A DNA stretch of 64,000 nt from Aeromicrobium marinum DSM 15272 (GCF_000160775.2 NZ_CM001024.1:1-64000), one strand, 5' to 3'; counted from the first letter of the stretch, positions 43,300 through 52,063 are shown. Numbers and translations: made by a program. Notes: a model not told the origin generated them from the letters alone.

Positions 43300-43829
43300 T
43301 TTGGGACAGCGCGCACACCCTCGTTCAGGTGCCAGATTGTCGACGCCAGCCGCTTCCACTCGCCACTGGAGAGAATCTCGTCGCAGAAGGCGAGCATCTC
43401 GTCGTCCGGCTCCGGGTCGACGAGAGCCAGACGGAGAGCAGCCGGCGGGAAGGTGTCCATGTTGTAGCGGCCAGCGTCCTGGGGCTTGCTGTCGCGCGGA
43501 GCGTGCTTGCTGAGCAGGAGGTTCCAGTCAGACCGCTTCGACTGCTGGAGCACGAACTCGTGGAAGGAATCAGGGTTCTCGTCGACCAGCGCGGCCATCT
43601 GCTTCAGCAGGTTCACCGAGGCCGGATCACCAGCAATCCGTCCCGTCGGCTTCGGCTTCTCCGGGTTGCGGTTCGCGGCCCGGGCCTCCTCGCTGCGCCG
43701 CGCCTCCATGTACTCGAGCCCGAGCGCCTGGTACTCCTCAGCCAGATCAGGCGAGAAGCACACCTGCTCGGTAGTACGTCGGCGTCCGTTCTTCTCCGAC
43801 GCCATGACGTCAGCGAATGACTTGCTCAT
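43254..43829 (-). CDS. Tail assembly chaperone (gpG-like)
   Basis: A 191-aa protein from ATG 43829: acidic and helical (SFADVMASEKNGRRRTTEQVCFSP..., LVDENPDSFHEFVLQQSKRSDW). Position between the major tail protein and the tape measure, and the -1 shift site in its 3' end, identify it as the short chaperone. ATG 43829 is used; an upstream ATG at 43907 would lie inside the post-tail-protein hairpin. Confidence 0.86.
   Translation of the reverse strand: MSKSFADVMASEKNGRRRTTEQVCFSPDLAEEYQALGLEYMEARRSEEARAANRNPEKPKPTGRIAGDPASVNLLKQMAALVDENPDSFHEFVLQQSKRSDWNLLLSKHAPRDSKPQDAGRYNMDTFPPAALRLALVDPEPDDEMLAFCDEILSSGEWKRLASTIWHLNEGVRAVPKAEHLSLILAGSASA
43299..43305 (-). promoter_or_regulatory. CCCAAAA slippery site for -1 frameshifting
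   Basis: In the chaperone frame the codons read GTC CCA AAA, so the heptamer is C CCA AAA (X XXY YYZ). Slipping back one base gives AGC GGA ACA, the start of the extension. The two frames overlap by 106 bases around it. Confidence 0.88.
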
Positions 43830-43882
43830 GATTCCTCCACGGTGGGCAGTGCGGGCAGTTTTTTGGGCAGGAGGGGTCAGGT

Positions 43883-43923
43883 CACCGGTTCCGTCGCCGC
43901 TGCCCACGACGACGGAACCGGTG
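43883..43923 (-). terminator. Hairpin after the major tail protein gene
   Basis: Perfect 14-bp arms (43883-43896 and 43910-43923; CACCGGTTCCGTCG) with a 13-nt loop, five bases beyond the major tail protein stop. Likely a partial terminator that lowers expression of the chaperone and tape measure genes. Confidence 0.72.
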
Positions 43924-43927
43924 TCTG

Positions 43928-44467
43928 TCAGGCGACGAGCGCGACCTTGCGGGTCGGCGCACCGGTGCCGGCGGCGACGAGCGCCTGCCGGATCCAGAAC
44001 TCGCCGAACTCGTCGGTCAGGTCGTACTCGTCCATCTGCTCACCGAGGTTCACCGGCCACAGGTTCACGAACTGACCGACCGCCCAGTCCGTGTCGATCG
44101 AGTCGAGCGCGAGACGCTCCACGATGATCCCGGACGTGTTCGGGACGAGCTTCTCCGCGGCCTTCACCCCGTCCGACGCGGCAGCACCCTGCGGGTTGTT
44201 GGAGTACAGCAGGTCCGACAGCTCGTACATGGTCTCGCCGAGGATCTTCCGGCCAGCCTTGGAGCAGATGCGGCGCTTCGCGTCGCCCTTGTTCTGCGTG
44301 ATCGACGGCTTCCAGCCGGCGTCCGCGAGCATGCAGGAGATGTCGAGCGACGACACCGCGGTGATCTCCGCGAGGCTCGGCGCGTCCAGGTCCGCGATGG
44401 TCGTGACGAACTGGAGCTTGACGTTCCCTCGGGACGTGATGCCCGCCGGGAAGATGGGTTCTGCCAT
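43928..44467 (-). CDS. Major tail tube protein
   Basis: A 179-aa protein whose place (between tail terminator genes and the chaperones) and composition fit the major tail protein: VKLQFVTTIADLDAPSLAEITAVSSLDISCMLADAGWKPSITQNKGDAKRR and ALDSIDTDWAVGQFVNLWPVNLGEQMDEYDLTDEFGEFWIRQALV. It starts MAEPIFPAGITSRGN after AGGAGG and is followed by a hairpin, as expected for a highly expressed gene. Confidence 0.82.
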   Translation of the reverse strand: MAEPIFPAGITSRGNVKLQFVTTIADLDAPSLAEITAVSSLDISCMLADAGWKPSITQNKGDAKRRICSKAGRKILGETMYELSDLLYSNNPQGAAASDGVKAAEKLVPNTSGIIVERLALDSIDTDWAVGQFVNLWPVNLGEQMDEYDLTDEFGEFWIRQALVAAGTGAPTRKVALVA

Positions 44468-44478
44468 TGCTTCTCCTC

Positions 44479-44754
44479 CTAAGGAGTGGCCGTGGGGCCG
44501 TCAGGCGTAGCCGGGGCGGCTGCGCTGTTCTTGCCGGCGGCCGAGGACTCGGACCGACGTCGGGTACGCGGCTTGGAGGCCGCGGTCTTCTTCGCAGGGG
44601 CCTTCGGGCGAACGTGGGGTTTCGCGGGCAGCGGCCGGCCGATCTGGTCCACCGCGGGCTTGTCCAGCACCTTCAACCCGCTGGCGTCGGCGTTCGCACG
44701 CGACGTGGTGAACTCGCCGTTCGTGTCACGGACTCGGACGTATTCGATGGTCAT
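44479..44754 (-). CDS. Hypothetical Lys/Ala-rich phage protein
   Basis: A 91-aa protein from ATG 44754. The N-terminus MTIEYVRVRDTNGEFTTSRANADASGLKVLDKPAVDQIGRPLPAKP resembles small actinophage head or tail proteins; the C-terminal half is a basic Ala/Lys/Pro-rich tail. Between tail terminator and tail tube genes. Role unknown. Confidence 0.6.
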   Translation of the reverse strand: MTIEYVRVRDTNGEFTTSRANADASGLKVLDKPAVDQIGRPLPAKPHVRPKAPAKKTAASKPRTRRRSESSAAGKNSAAAPATPDGPTATP

Positions 44755-44762
44755 GGGACTCC

Positions 44763-45188
44763 TCAGGTGATCGCGAACCGCCACACGTCCGTGGCGATGT
44801 ACTTGGGGTCGTCGTACCGGGTGCCGGACCCGGAGCTCTTGCGGATCGGACTGCACCGCCGACCAGGAACGACAGGACGCCGGCGGGTCAGCGCGGCGTC
44901 GATGCGGTCAGCGACCCACGCGGCTTCGTTCGGGGTCCGACCGACGGCCATCGTGGCGAGGGTGTAGACGCCGGCACCGGAGTCACCGGACACACGGTCG
45001 TTGTCGACCCTGGGGGTGCTGAGCGTGAACGTGCCGTAGATGTCGGGTTCGTTGGCGCCTGCTGTCGCGAGCCCCAGGAACACCGGCGCCCCGGACGTGG
45101 GCTGTGCGGCACCGCGTTGGATGACGTGCAGGTCAGGGTGGGCGTCGAGCAGCGTCGACACGGCCGCGGTGACTGCGACGATGCTCAC
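44763..45188 (-). CDS. Tail terminator-like protein
   Basis: A 141-aa protein from GTG 45188, which overlaps the upstream stop (GTGA). TAAVSTLLDAHPDLHVIQRGAAQPTSGAPVFLGLATAGANEPDIYGTF and ATMAVGRTPNEAAWVADRIDAAL fit the small alpha/beta tail-terminator fold. Order (after the HK97 gp10-like gene and before the tail tube) agrees. Confidence 0.66.
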   Translation of the reverse strand: MSIVAVTAAVSTLLDAHPDLHVIQRGAAQPTSGAPVFLGLATAGANEPDIYGTFTLSTPRVDNDRVSGDSGAGVYTLATMAVGRTPNEAAWVADRIDAALTRRRPVVPGRRCSPIRKSSGSGTRYDDPKYIATDVWRFAIT

Positions 45189-45550
45189 CAGTCCACGACC
45201 GCAGTCTCGATGCGCCGTTCGATGCGCCGCGCCCACTCGTCCAACGCCATCTGACCGCTCAGGTGAGCGGTCTGGTTCCTGGACCCGTGCTCGAACGACA
45301 TGCCCGCCTGCTTCATGCCCTCACGGGGTCCGATCTGCGACGTCAACGGGCCGACCATCCGCGAACGGATCGACGACGGGTACCAGCTGCCGTGGGCGCC
45401 GGACGTCTCCCGGGCGTTCTCCTGCCACGTGTCGCGCACGTCGATGCCGGACTGGTCGATCACGGACGACAACCGGCGGGTCGCCTGCATGCCGATCTTC
45501 CCGAGGTCGACCGACACCTGGGCGGCGTTGGACGTCACACTGACGGTCAC
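45185..45550 (-). CDS. HK97 gp10-like tail component
   Basis: A 121-aa protein: VDLGKIGMQATRRLSSVIDQSGIDVRDTWQENARETSGAHGSWYPSSIRSRM and SFEHGSRNQTAHLSGQMALDEWARRIERRIETAVV show the helical, basic pattern of gp10/neck-type proteins. It overlaps its neighbours by 4 bp on each side. Confidence 0.66.
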   Translation of the reverse strand: MTVSVTSNAAQVSVDLGKIGMQATRRLSSVIDQSGIDVRDTWQENARETSGAHGSWYPSSIRSRMVGPLTSQIGPREGMKQAGMSFEHGSRNQTAHLSGQMALDEWARRIERRIETAVVDW

Positions 45551-45951
45551 GGTGCCTCCTTCACGACCAGTCGCGTCGCGGTCGCGTCGGACAGGTCATG
45601 GTCGGTGCCGATGATGAAGACCTTCCCGAGATGCCTGTCCGCGGTTCCCGGCCCGATTCCGGTGATCCGGATCCGCTGATCGGCCGACACGTCAGGGCAG
45701 TCCCATGGCAGGTGGATCTCGGTGGTCCCGTCGGTCTGCCGCTGGTTCCCGATGGTCCGGTCAGAGTCCGCGAACCCCCGGTCCTTGATGCGGCACCGGG
45801 ACGCGAACAGCACAGCCCACGCCTCCACCTCACGCCCAGTGTCGGGGTCCTGCTCAGCCCGGCCGGTGCTGTACTCCACGACGCACTGGTCCTCCATGCG
45901 AGCGCCGGCGGACTGCCGCAGCACCGGCAGACCCGAACGGAAGATGTTCAC
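45547..45951 (-). CDS. Head-tail connector protein, DUF6093-like
   Basis: A 134-aa small beta protein (CVVEYSTGRAEQDPDTGREVEAWAVLFASRCRIKDRG... and FIIGTDHDLSDATATRLVVKE) like the DUF6093 proteins found between connector and tail-terminator genes in actinophages. Probably part of the neck (head-closure type). Confidence 0.66.
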   Translation of the reverse strand: MNIFRSGLPVLRQSAGARMEDQCVVEYSTGRAEQDPDTGREVEAWAVLFASRCRIKDRGFADSDRTIGNQRQTDGTTEIHLPWDCPDVSADQRIRITGIGPGTADRHLGKVFIIGTDHDLSDATATRLVVKEAP

Positions 45952-46352
45952 CCGCCCAGGCCGATCACGTAGGCGCCTCCGAGGGCCACGCTCGGCTGCA
46001 ACCGGTTGACCTCGTCCGGTTCGAACCGCAAGATCCCCGACGACAGGGCCTGGTCGCGCGTGTAGGAGCCGTCGTCGATGGAAAGCTGCCGGATCCCGTC
46101 AGGGTTCCGCAGCACGCGGATCACCGGCGCACACACCGTGGCCGTCGCGAGCTCGACGAAGTCTGCTGCCGTCTCGTCGGCCGGGTCTTCGACCAGGGCC
46201 GCCTGCGCCGCGGTGAACCGCTCCCGCAACGCGACGACCTTCGACGCGAGGTCGGCCTCAGCAACACGCAGCAGCCGGGAAGCGACGGTGGTCTCCTCGA
46301 CGGTGAGGGACCGGAACATCGCTACGACGTCAGCGGTGGTTGCGATGCTCAC
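45948..46352 (-). CDS. Head-tail connector (adaptor) protein
   Basis: A 134-aa helical protein resembling the Gp19/Gp15/Gp42 adaptor family: ATTADVVAMFRSLTVEETTVASRLLRVAEADLASKVVALRERF and the C-terminal IRQLSIDDGSYTRDQALSSGILRFEPDEVNRLQP. First neck gene after the capsid cluster. Confidence 0.7.
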   Translation of the reverse strand: MSIATTADVVAMFRSLTVEETTVASRLLRVAEADLASKVVALRERFTAAQAALVEDPADETAADFVELATATVCAPVIRVLRNPDGIRQLSIDDGSYTRDQALSSGILRFEPDEVNRLQPSVALGGAYVIGLGG

Positions 46353-46372
46353 GATCCCTCACCGCCTTCCGG

Positions 46373-46810
46373 TCAGAGGACCGACGTGGAGCCGGTGTCG
46401 ATGTTGTGCTCGACGGTCGCCTTGGTCCCGTCGGGGCGCTCCACCTGGTACGTCTCGACCCGGTGACCGGTCGCCTTGGGCGCCTTGGGAACCTCTCCGG
46501 TCTTCACGACCGCGTTCACCGTCCCGTGGCCGGCCTTGGCCGCTGCAGCCTTGTCCGGGGTGGCACTGGACGCGACCTCGGCCGGGTCGGTGGTGTCGGC
46601 GGGACCGTCACCGGGTGCGGTGGTCGACGGGCCGTTCAGGTGGGAGTCCAGGGTCGTCGTGTCCGGGTTGTCGCCGGTACTGGGGGCCCCGGTGCTGCCC
46701 TCGTCGTGCGCGGCGACCGCTGCACGCTTCTCGTCGGCCGTGCCAGTGTCGGGCAGGCCGCGGTCCTTCAGCGCCTGCTCGAGGTCCTTGCCGGTGAGCT
46801 TCTCGCTCAT
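46373..46810 (-). CDS. Hypothetical head-region protein with HeH/SAP-like start
   Basis: A 145-aa protein. Residues 1-35 (LTGKDLEQALKDRGLPDTGTADEKRAAVAAHDE) have the helix-extended-helix shape of HeH/SAP domains that bind nucleic acid or capsid; the middle is a Thr/Pro/Asp-rich linker; the last 40 residues include GHRVETYQVERPDGTKATVEHNIDTGSTSVL. Such genes often follow the capsid gene. Confidence 0.55.
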   Translation of the reverse strand: MSEKLTGKDLEQALKDRGLPDTGTADEKRAAVAAHDEGSTGAPSTGDNPDTTTLDSHLNGPSTTAPGDGPADTTDPAEVASSATPDKAAAAKAGHGTVNAVVKTGEVPKAPKATGHRVETYQVERPDGTKATVEHNIDTGSTSVL

Positions 46811-46847
46811 GATGTCTCCTTCGTCAGGTGGTTCGGTGGGGGTCGGC

Positions 46848-46883
46848 GGTTCGGGGGCAGCCCACGTGGGCTGCCCCCGAACC
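46848..46883 (-). terminator. Perfect palindrome after the major capsid gene
   Basis: 18-bp arms (46848-46865 and 46866-46883; GGTTCGGGGGCAGCCCAC) with no loop bases, nine bases beyond the capsid stop. Together with the hairpin after the tail tube gene it marks the two most expressed structural genes. Confidence 0.8.
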
Positions 46884-46891
46884 TGTGTCGA

Positions 46892-47836
46892 TCAGGAGTT
46901 CAGGACTCCGCGGATCCGCGCGGCGGCCTTGCCCGAGAACGTCGCGAGACCGCAGTAGAACTCCAGGCGGTGCCGGAACGCCGGCTTCTCCTGCAGCTGC
47001 CCGAGGTCCTCGACGTCGACGCCACCGTTCGTCAGGCCGGTGACACCCTGGTCGCCCTCGTCCTCACCGAACTTCACGATGTAGATGCTCGACGCGAGAT
47101 CGGAGGTCCCCTGGGTCTCGGTCTGCGGCAGGATCGCCGCACCCGCGGCGGTGTTCCCGATGTCCAGGACCGGGATGCCGTTGTAGACCAGGACCCGCTT
47201 GCCGGTCAGGTCCTCCTTGAAGATGTCGGTGCCACCGAGACGACGTCCCGACGACCGGATCCGACCGAGGATGGAGCTGTTGGCGTAGATCGCACCGTTC
47301 GCCCCGTTGATCCCCGGGACGGCAGCGACGCCAGCGTCGAGGACGTCGAAGAAGTCGTGACCGGCGGTGATCACACCCATGCCGTTGGTGTCGGCGTCGA
47401 TGACCTGACCACCGGTGAGGCGCTTCTTCAGCCCGTCGAATCCCTTCGGGTCCACGGCGACGTCACCGTTGACGAAGTGATCCTGGAACTTGTACGACGC
47501 GGCCTTGATCTTCATGCCGAGCTGCACGGCACGCTGGTCGTTGAGGTTGCCGCGGGTCCGGACGATGAACCGGTCCACGTCGGCGTCGCCGCCGAGGATC
47601 GACAGGGTCTCGGTCTTCTGGACCACGACGCCGGTCGACTCGGTGTACGCCTCGTTGACGGACCGGAACGCGACACCCGGGAGCGTCGCCTCCTCGTTGT
47701 ACGCGTAGGCGTTGCCCTCGATGTCCAGCAGGGGGATCCGGTCCAGGACCGGGGACTCCTGCACGAAGGTCTCGAGCACGCCGCGCTGCAGATCGTCCTG
47801 CGAGAGCACGGCTGCCTGGGCGAGAGTTACTGCCAT
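46892..47836 (-). CDS. Major capsid protein (HK97 fold)
   Basis: A 314-aa capsid protein of the phage-capsid/gp5 type without a propeptide: AVLSQDDLQRGVLETFVQESPVLDRIPLLDIEGNAYAYNEEATLPGVAFRSVNEAYTES (N-arm and E-loop) and VLVYNGIPVLDIGN..., EFYCGLATFSGKAAARIRGVL (A-domain and P-domain end). The separate upstream scaffold gene fits the missing delta domain. Confidence 0.87.
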   Translation of the reverse strand: MAVTLAQAAVLSQDDLQRGVLETFVQESPVLDRIPLLDIEGNAYAYNEEATLPGVAFRSVNEAYTESTGVVVQKTETLSILGGDADVDRFIVRTRGNLNDQRAVQLGMKIKAASYKFQDHFVNGDVAVDPKGFDGLKKRLTGGQVIDADTNGMGVITAGHDFFDVLDAGVAAVPGINGANGAIYANSSILGRIRSSGRRLGGTDIFKEDLTGKRVLVYNGIPVLDIGNTAAGAAILPQTETQGTSDLASSIYIVKFGEDEGDQGVTGLTNGGVDVEDLGQLQEKPAFRHRLEFYCGLATFSGKAAARIRGVLNS

Positions 47837-47889
47837 TTCTGGTTCTCCTTGTCAGGTGCGCACAGCAGAACGGTTCTGCACGTGCGGGA

Positions 47890-48579
47890 CTACTTCTTGG
47901 TGGATGCGTCGATCGCCGACTTGATGCGTGCCCGACCGGGCGCGACGACGGGCTTGTCGTTGCCTCCGCCGGTTCCGCCGATGCCGGCGTCGCGGTGGGA
48001 GGTGGAGCTGGTGCCGTCGTCGAACAGGTAGGGCTTGTTCGTCTTGAGGTCGTCGAGCAGCTTCTGCAGCTGCCCGGAGTCGACCTCACCGTCTTCGACC
48101 TTCACCTCGGTGAGGTCAGCCGACAGTTGAGCGATCGCATCGCGCGGATCGCGCATCTTCGCCGCGGCTGCGAGAGCTCGCAGTTCGGCGTTGACCAGAC
48201 GTGCGTTGTTGACCTGGTCGGCCTCGGCTCGCCCCGCCTTCTTGGCGTCGTCGATCGCCTTCTCGGCCTCGGTCTTGTCCTTGTTGCGGAGGTTCTCCAG
48301 CTCACGCTCGGCCGCGTCAGCGCGCCGCTTCTCAGCCTTGCGCGCTTCCCGCTCCTCCTGGATGGCCTTCTTCCCGGCGTCGCCGAGGTCACCGTCGTCG
48401 GTGGTCTTCTTCCCGGCGTCGCCGCCGTCGCCACCATCACCGCCAGCACCGGCTCCGTCCTCGGACGCACCACCGATCGGGTAGATCGGCTGCAAGCCAA
48501 CCTCCCCGGGGCGGGGGTTGCGGTACCCGACGGGTCGGAACGGGGTGCCGGTGAACGGGTGGGACAGGTGCTTCTTCAT
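47890..48579 (-). CDS. Scaffolding protein
   Basis: A 229-aa protein with a Gly/Asp-rich start (GASEDGAGAGGDGGDGGDAGKK), a long charged coiled coil (IQEEREARKAEKRRADAAERELENLRNKDKTEAEKAIDDAKKAGRAEAD) and a basic C-terminus (GRARIKSAIDASTKK) like other scaffolds that bind capsid protein by their tail. Immediately upstream of the capsid gene. Confidence 0.83.
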   Translation of the reverse strand: MKKHLSHPFTGTPFRPVGYRNPRPGEVGLQPIYPIGGASEDGAGAGGDGGDGGDAGKKTTDDGDLGDAGKKAIQEEREARKAEKRRADAAERELENLRNKDKTEAEKAIDDAKKAGRAEADQVNNARLVNAELRALAAAAKMRDPRDAIAQLSADLTEVKVEDGEVDSGQLQKLLDDLKTNKPYLFDDGTSSTSHRDAGIGGTGGGNDKPVVAPGRARIKSAIDASTKK

Positions 48580-48635
48580 GGGTCCTCCATCGCGGGGGAT
48601 CAGCCGGCGGCCTCGCGCTGCCGGACGTGTGGGGT

Positions 48636-49952
48636 TCAGCGGTCGAAGATCTGACCGCCGGTCGCGAGGTAGGCGCGGTACTCGCGCTCAGCCATCGCCA
48701 GTTCTGTGGGGGTGACGGGAACGAACCGGGTGCCACCACGGTTCAGTCCGAGACCCATCGGGTCTGGTGTGTTGCCGAACCCGGGGGACGAGTACGGGCT
48801 CCGACCGGACAACGCCACCTCGTACCGGCGGCGCGCATCGTTCAAGCGCCGCTCGGCTGCCGTCATCGTGTACCGGCTCCGCGGGTCCCGAACACCGGTC
48901 CGACGGGCTTCCTCGATCGCTTCGCGGGCCGCCCGCCGGCGCCCACCGGACCCGAGCTGCCCGAACCCTTCACGTTGTCCGCGTAGCGCCCCGGTGGGGA
49001 TCTGCCCGGCCGGAAGGATGTACCCGTGTTCGCGCAGACGTTCCACGGCCCACTGCCGATCTCGGCCGAACCGCTCCGCCTGCTCGTAGATGCCCTCAGG
49101 TGTCAGCCGACGTTGCCCTGCCCGCAGACCAGTCCGGGCGTTGCCGAACCGTGTGGTGCCTTCAGTCGTGAACAGCCCGTTCGGGGTCATCCCGCGCCGC
49201 GAGTTCACCACCTGGGAGATGTCCGCCCCTTCGCGGATCGCCTTGGCCCCGGCTTTGGTGTAGATCCGGTCCTGCTGTGTCTCCGACAGTTCCGAGAACG
49301 CCTGGTAGGGGTCGTCGATGAGGCCCTTGGTGATCGCCTCAGCCTGGCTGGTGATCGATGTGCCGACGTGGGAGCAGTTGCAGTTCGGGTGCCGGAGGAA
49401 CCCCTTGTTCCACCGGTAGAACCTTCCCGCGAGGACGGTGCACCGCGAACATGCACCGACGCTGACCACCCTCACGTAGCCGGCCCCGGGACGGCTCGCG
49501 ATGTCCGCGCCAGCTGCCTGACGAGCGGCGTCTGCGACCTGCGTCTCCAGGATCCGGTCCAGCACGCTGCGGCCGACCAGGAGCGCGTCACGGACGGCCA
49601 TCCCTTGACTCATCCGGGACCCCGCCGCGGCGGCGGGGGCGGTCAGCAGCGACACCATGGTCCGACCGTCCGACGCGTACCCGACGAACGCGTTCGGATC
49701 GACGAACTCCGACGGAGGAAGGTAGGTGCCCTGCTCGGCGATCGTCATGGCCGAGTACGTCGCCCCAGACACCGCACTGCGCTGCTGGATCGCGGTCACC
49801 ACCGGGTACAGCAACGCGATCTGCTCATCCCACGACCGCCCCACCGCCCGACCGTCCAACCGGTCCCACGCACGGCGACCGGACCCGACCGCCAGAAGCT
49901 GGAGGCGTTGGATCAGCCGGTAGTGGCGCTGCGCAGCATCAGGAATCGACGC
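48636..49952 (-). CDS. MuF-like minor capsid protein
   Basis: A 438-aa protein. The central VGACSRCTVLAGRFYRWNKGFLRHPNCNCSH (about 175-205), with its CxxC and CxC cysteines, is characteristic of phage Mu gpF / SPP1 gp7-type head morphogenesis proteins found next to portals. The C-terminal ~150 residues are basic and low in complexity. ATG 49952 overlaps the portal 3' end by 14 bp; an upstream start would run in another frame of the portal. Confidence 0.82.
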   Translation of the reverse strand, partial: ASIPDAAQRHYRLIQRLQLLAVGSGRRAWDRLDGRAVGRSWDEQIALLYPVVTAIQQRSAVSGATYSAMTIAEQGTYLPPSEFVDPNAFVGYASDGRTMVSLLTAPAAAAGSRMSQGMAVRDALLVGRSVLDRILETQVADAARQAAGADIASRPGAGYVRVVSVGACSRCTVLAGRFYRWNKGFLRHPNCNCSHVGTSITSQAEAITKGLIDDPYQAFSELSETQQDRIYTKAGAKAIREGADISQVVNSRRGMTPNGLFTTEGTTRFGNARTGLRAGQRRLTPEGIYEQAERFGRDRQWAVERLREHGYILPAGQIPTGALRGQREGFGQLGSGGRRRAAREAIEEARRTGVRDPRSRYTMTAAERRLNDARRRYEVALSGRSPYSSPGFGNTPDPMGLGLNRGGTRFVPVTPTELAMAEREYRAYLATGGQIFDR

Positions 49953-51396
49953 CATCGGACATCCTGAGGTCGCGCGCCATCCGCTCGAACGTCGGATCGA
50001 CTGCCTCCGCCTCAGCCTGGTCCATCCACGCGTCGACCTTGACCTGCGTGGCACCGGGGATCATCTCGAACGCCGCACGCCTCGGGAACCCGATGCTGAT
50101 CAGCTTCACCACCGCGTCGACAGTCTGAGCGAACGACCGGACCTCACCGTCACCCCAGATGACCTCCGACGCGACGTCCTCACTGTCGGCGCCGGCGGCA
50201 CGTGAAGCGAGGATCGCCATCTGCTCGTGCGACTCGCCGGTGGCCTGCTGGATGTCCGCGATCAGTGCCTGCAGGGTCGACTCCGCCCCGGACATCGCGT
50301 CGCCGGACAGGTTCGCCATCTTGTTCAACTGGTACTGCGGTGGGATGTGACCGGTCGCGAAGAACGTGGTCAGGAACGCGTCGAACACCTCGATGTAGTT
50401 CTTCAGGTTCGACTCGGCGAGGTCGAAGACCTTCGTCTCAGTCCCGGGGAACACCAACGCCCGGTCCACCCCGATCCGGCCGGGAGTGTTCAACAGCGGC
50501 TGCGGCTGGCCTTGCGCGTCCAGCGCCAAGGAACCGTCGCTGTTCTTGCGCCACTGGATCTGACCGTTCGCGTCCTTGATGACGGGGTCGTAGCCGGTGA
50601 AGACCCGCTGCCGGAACGCTGAGAACTGCATGGCCAGCAGCGTGTTGAAACGGATCGTGTTGATCGCGTCCTGCTGCGGCATCAGCGGCTCGATCGACGG
50701 GTGCAGGTTCCCGTCAGCGTCATCGTTCAGGCAGTACGGCACGAACGGGACATCGGCCAGCGGGTGCTCTCCGTCGGCTTCGAACTTCCACATCCCCGAA
50801 CCGTTCTCACGGTAGAACCGAGCCCAGGACAGTTCGTCGTACACCCACGCGACTTCACGCTCGGTCACGACCGCAGCACCGTTCGGCAGCAGCAGCTGCG
50901 ACGGCTCACGCAGCCGCTCGGTGTACGTCTTGACCGCCCAGATGAACCGGGTCGGGTCCTGCGGGTCCCGTTCCAGGTGCACCCGGCGACCGTTCTCCAC
51001 CCGCACGATGGGCCGGCTCTTGTCACGGGTGTTCATCCACACGCCCACGACCCCGAAGTCGTGCACCATCATCGGCTCGTACAGCTTCCGCTGCTGACGG
51101 TCCATCCGGTTCGACTGCCACACGTCACGCCAGAAGTTCTTGTCCGGCTTCATGTCCTTGCCGTTGGTGAACCCGTCGACCGCGATCCGCTGGATCGGCG
51201 CCCGCATCGCGATCTCCAGGAAGTTCGCCATCGACATGTCCAGGAGCGCCTCGTACTCCTCGTTGACGCCCACCGGGGCGTAGGGACGGTCCTGGTCGCC
51301 GCGGAAGTACTGCTCCCGACGGTCCCAGCCCTTCCGCTTCTTCACGATCTCGGCGACACCGAGGTTGAGCCGGTCGAGGGCGGTGCTGAGGTCCAT
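49939..51396 (-). CDS. Portal protein
   Basis: A 485-aa SPP1 gp6-type portal: MDLSTALDRLNLGVAEIVKKRKGWDRREQYFRGDQDRPYAP at the start, a wing region, and the helical crown segment ESNLKNYIEVFDAFLTTFFATGHIPPQYQLNKMANLSGDAMSGAESTLQALIADIQQATG. It forms the ring through which DNA enters the head. ATG 51396 starts the conserved part. Confidence 0.88.
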   Translation of the reverse strand: MDLSTALDRLNLGVAEIVKKRKGWDRREQYFRGDQDRPYAPVGVNEEYEALLDMSMANFLEIAMRAPIQRIAVDGFTNGKDMKPDKNFWRDVWQSNRMDRQQRKLYEPMMVHDFGVVGVWMNTRDKSRPIVRVENGRRVHLERDPQDPTRFIWAVKTYTERLREPSQLLLPNGAAVVTEREVAWVYDELSWARFYRENGSGMWKFEADGEHPLADVPFVPYCLNDDADGNLHPSIEPLMPQQDAINTIRFNTLLAMQFSAFRQRVFTGYDPVIKDANGQIQWRKNSDGSLALDAQGQPQPLLNTPGRIGVDRALVFPGTETKVFDLAESNLKNYIEVFDAFLTTFFATGHIPPQYQLNKMANLSGDAMSGAESTLQALIADIQQATGESHEQMAILASRAAGADSEDVASEVIWGDGEVRSFAQTVDAVVKLISIGFPRRAAFEMIPGATQVKVDAWMDQAEAEAVDPTFERMARDLRMSDGVDS

Positions 51397-51415
51397 GCCG
51401 CCCCGCTTCCGTGGT

Positions 51416-52063
51416 CTAGGAGAATCCGTACATCTGGGTCGAGACGCCGGCCTTGGTCGAGTCCGGCCACCCCTCGGCGCGCGCATCGGACGCCGCCTCG
51501 TGTGCGATCACCGAGGTGACCGCGCTGTCGATCTTCTGAGTCGGTGCGGGCTTGCCGAGGATGTACCGGTCGGCGGACTTCGCGAGCTTGCGCGCGTTGC
51601 CCACATGGGTGGTCGTGATCGGGCACCCGTCGTGCTTCAGGCGCCCGTTCTTCAGGTCCGCGACGAACCGGGTCAACGCCGGGTACATCCGACCGATCTG
51701 GTTCGTCGGCCACGGGATGAACACGTCCTCGCCGTACTCGTTGGCCCACTCCTCGATCTCCGTCTCCCACGACACCTCGTCGTGGAAACCGGGATCGCAG
51801 TACACCCGCGAGAGCCCGTAGCGGCGGTTGATCTCGGCCCACGCCTCGTTGACCTCGTCGCGGGGGATCTGCCCGCCCCACTCCTCCGGCTTCCAGATCG
51901 TGGGCCTGCGATCTGGCCCGTACCTGGGCGTGAACAGCAGCCCAGCCCGGGTCTCCAGCTTGATCGCCGTGTGGTCGTCGTTCTCGGACCCGTCGAACCC
52001 GCCAGCGACTTGCGTCCCGTCGGGCGGGTTCGGCAGCCACAGCTTGCTGCTAGGCGCCGGCAT
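51416..52063 (-). CDS. Terminase large subunit, nuclease domain (separate gene)
   Basis: A 215-aa RNase H-like headful/cos nuclease domain of TerL. The three metal-binding acids are visible: Asp24 in GGFDGSENDDHT, Asp90 in VYCDPGFHDEV and Asp179 in QKIDSAVTSVIAHEA. It lacks the ATPase, which is encoded by the upstream gene in another frame. ATG 52063 lies inside the upstream gene 14 bases before its stop and follows GGGAGCGGG at ribosome-site distance, so re-initiation is likely. Confidence 0.87.
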   Translation of the reverse strand: MPAPSSKLWLPNPPDGTQVAGGFDGSENDDHTAIKLETRAGLLFTPRYGPDRRPTIWKPEEWGGQIPRDEVNEAWAEINRRYGLSRVYCDPGFHDEVSWETEIEEWANEYGEDVFIPWPTNQIGRMYPALTRFVADLKNGRLKHDGCPITTTHVGNARKLAKSADRYILGKPAPTQKIDSAVTSVIAHEAASDARAEGWPDSTKAGVSTQMYGFS

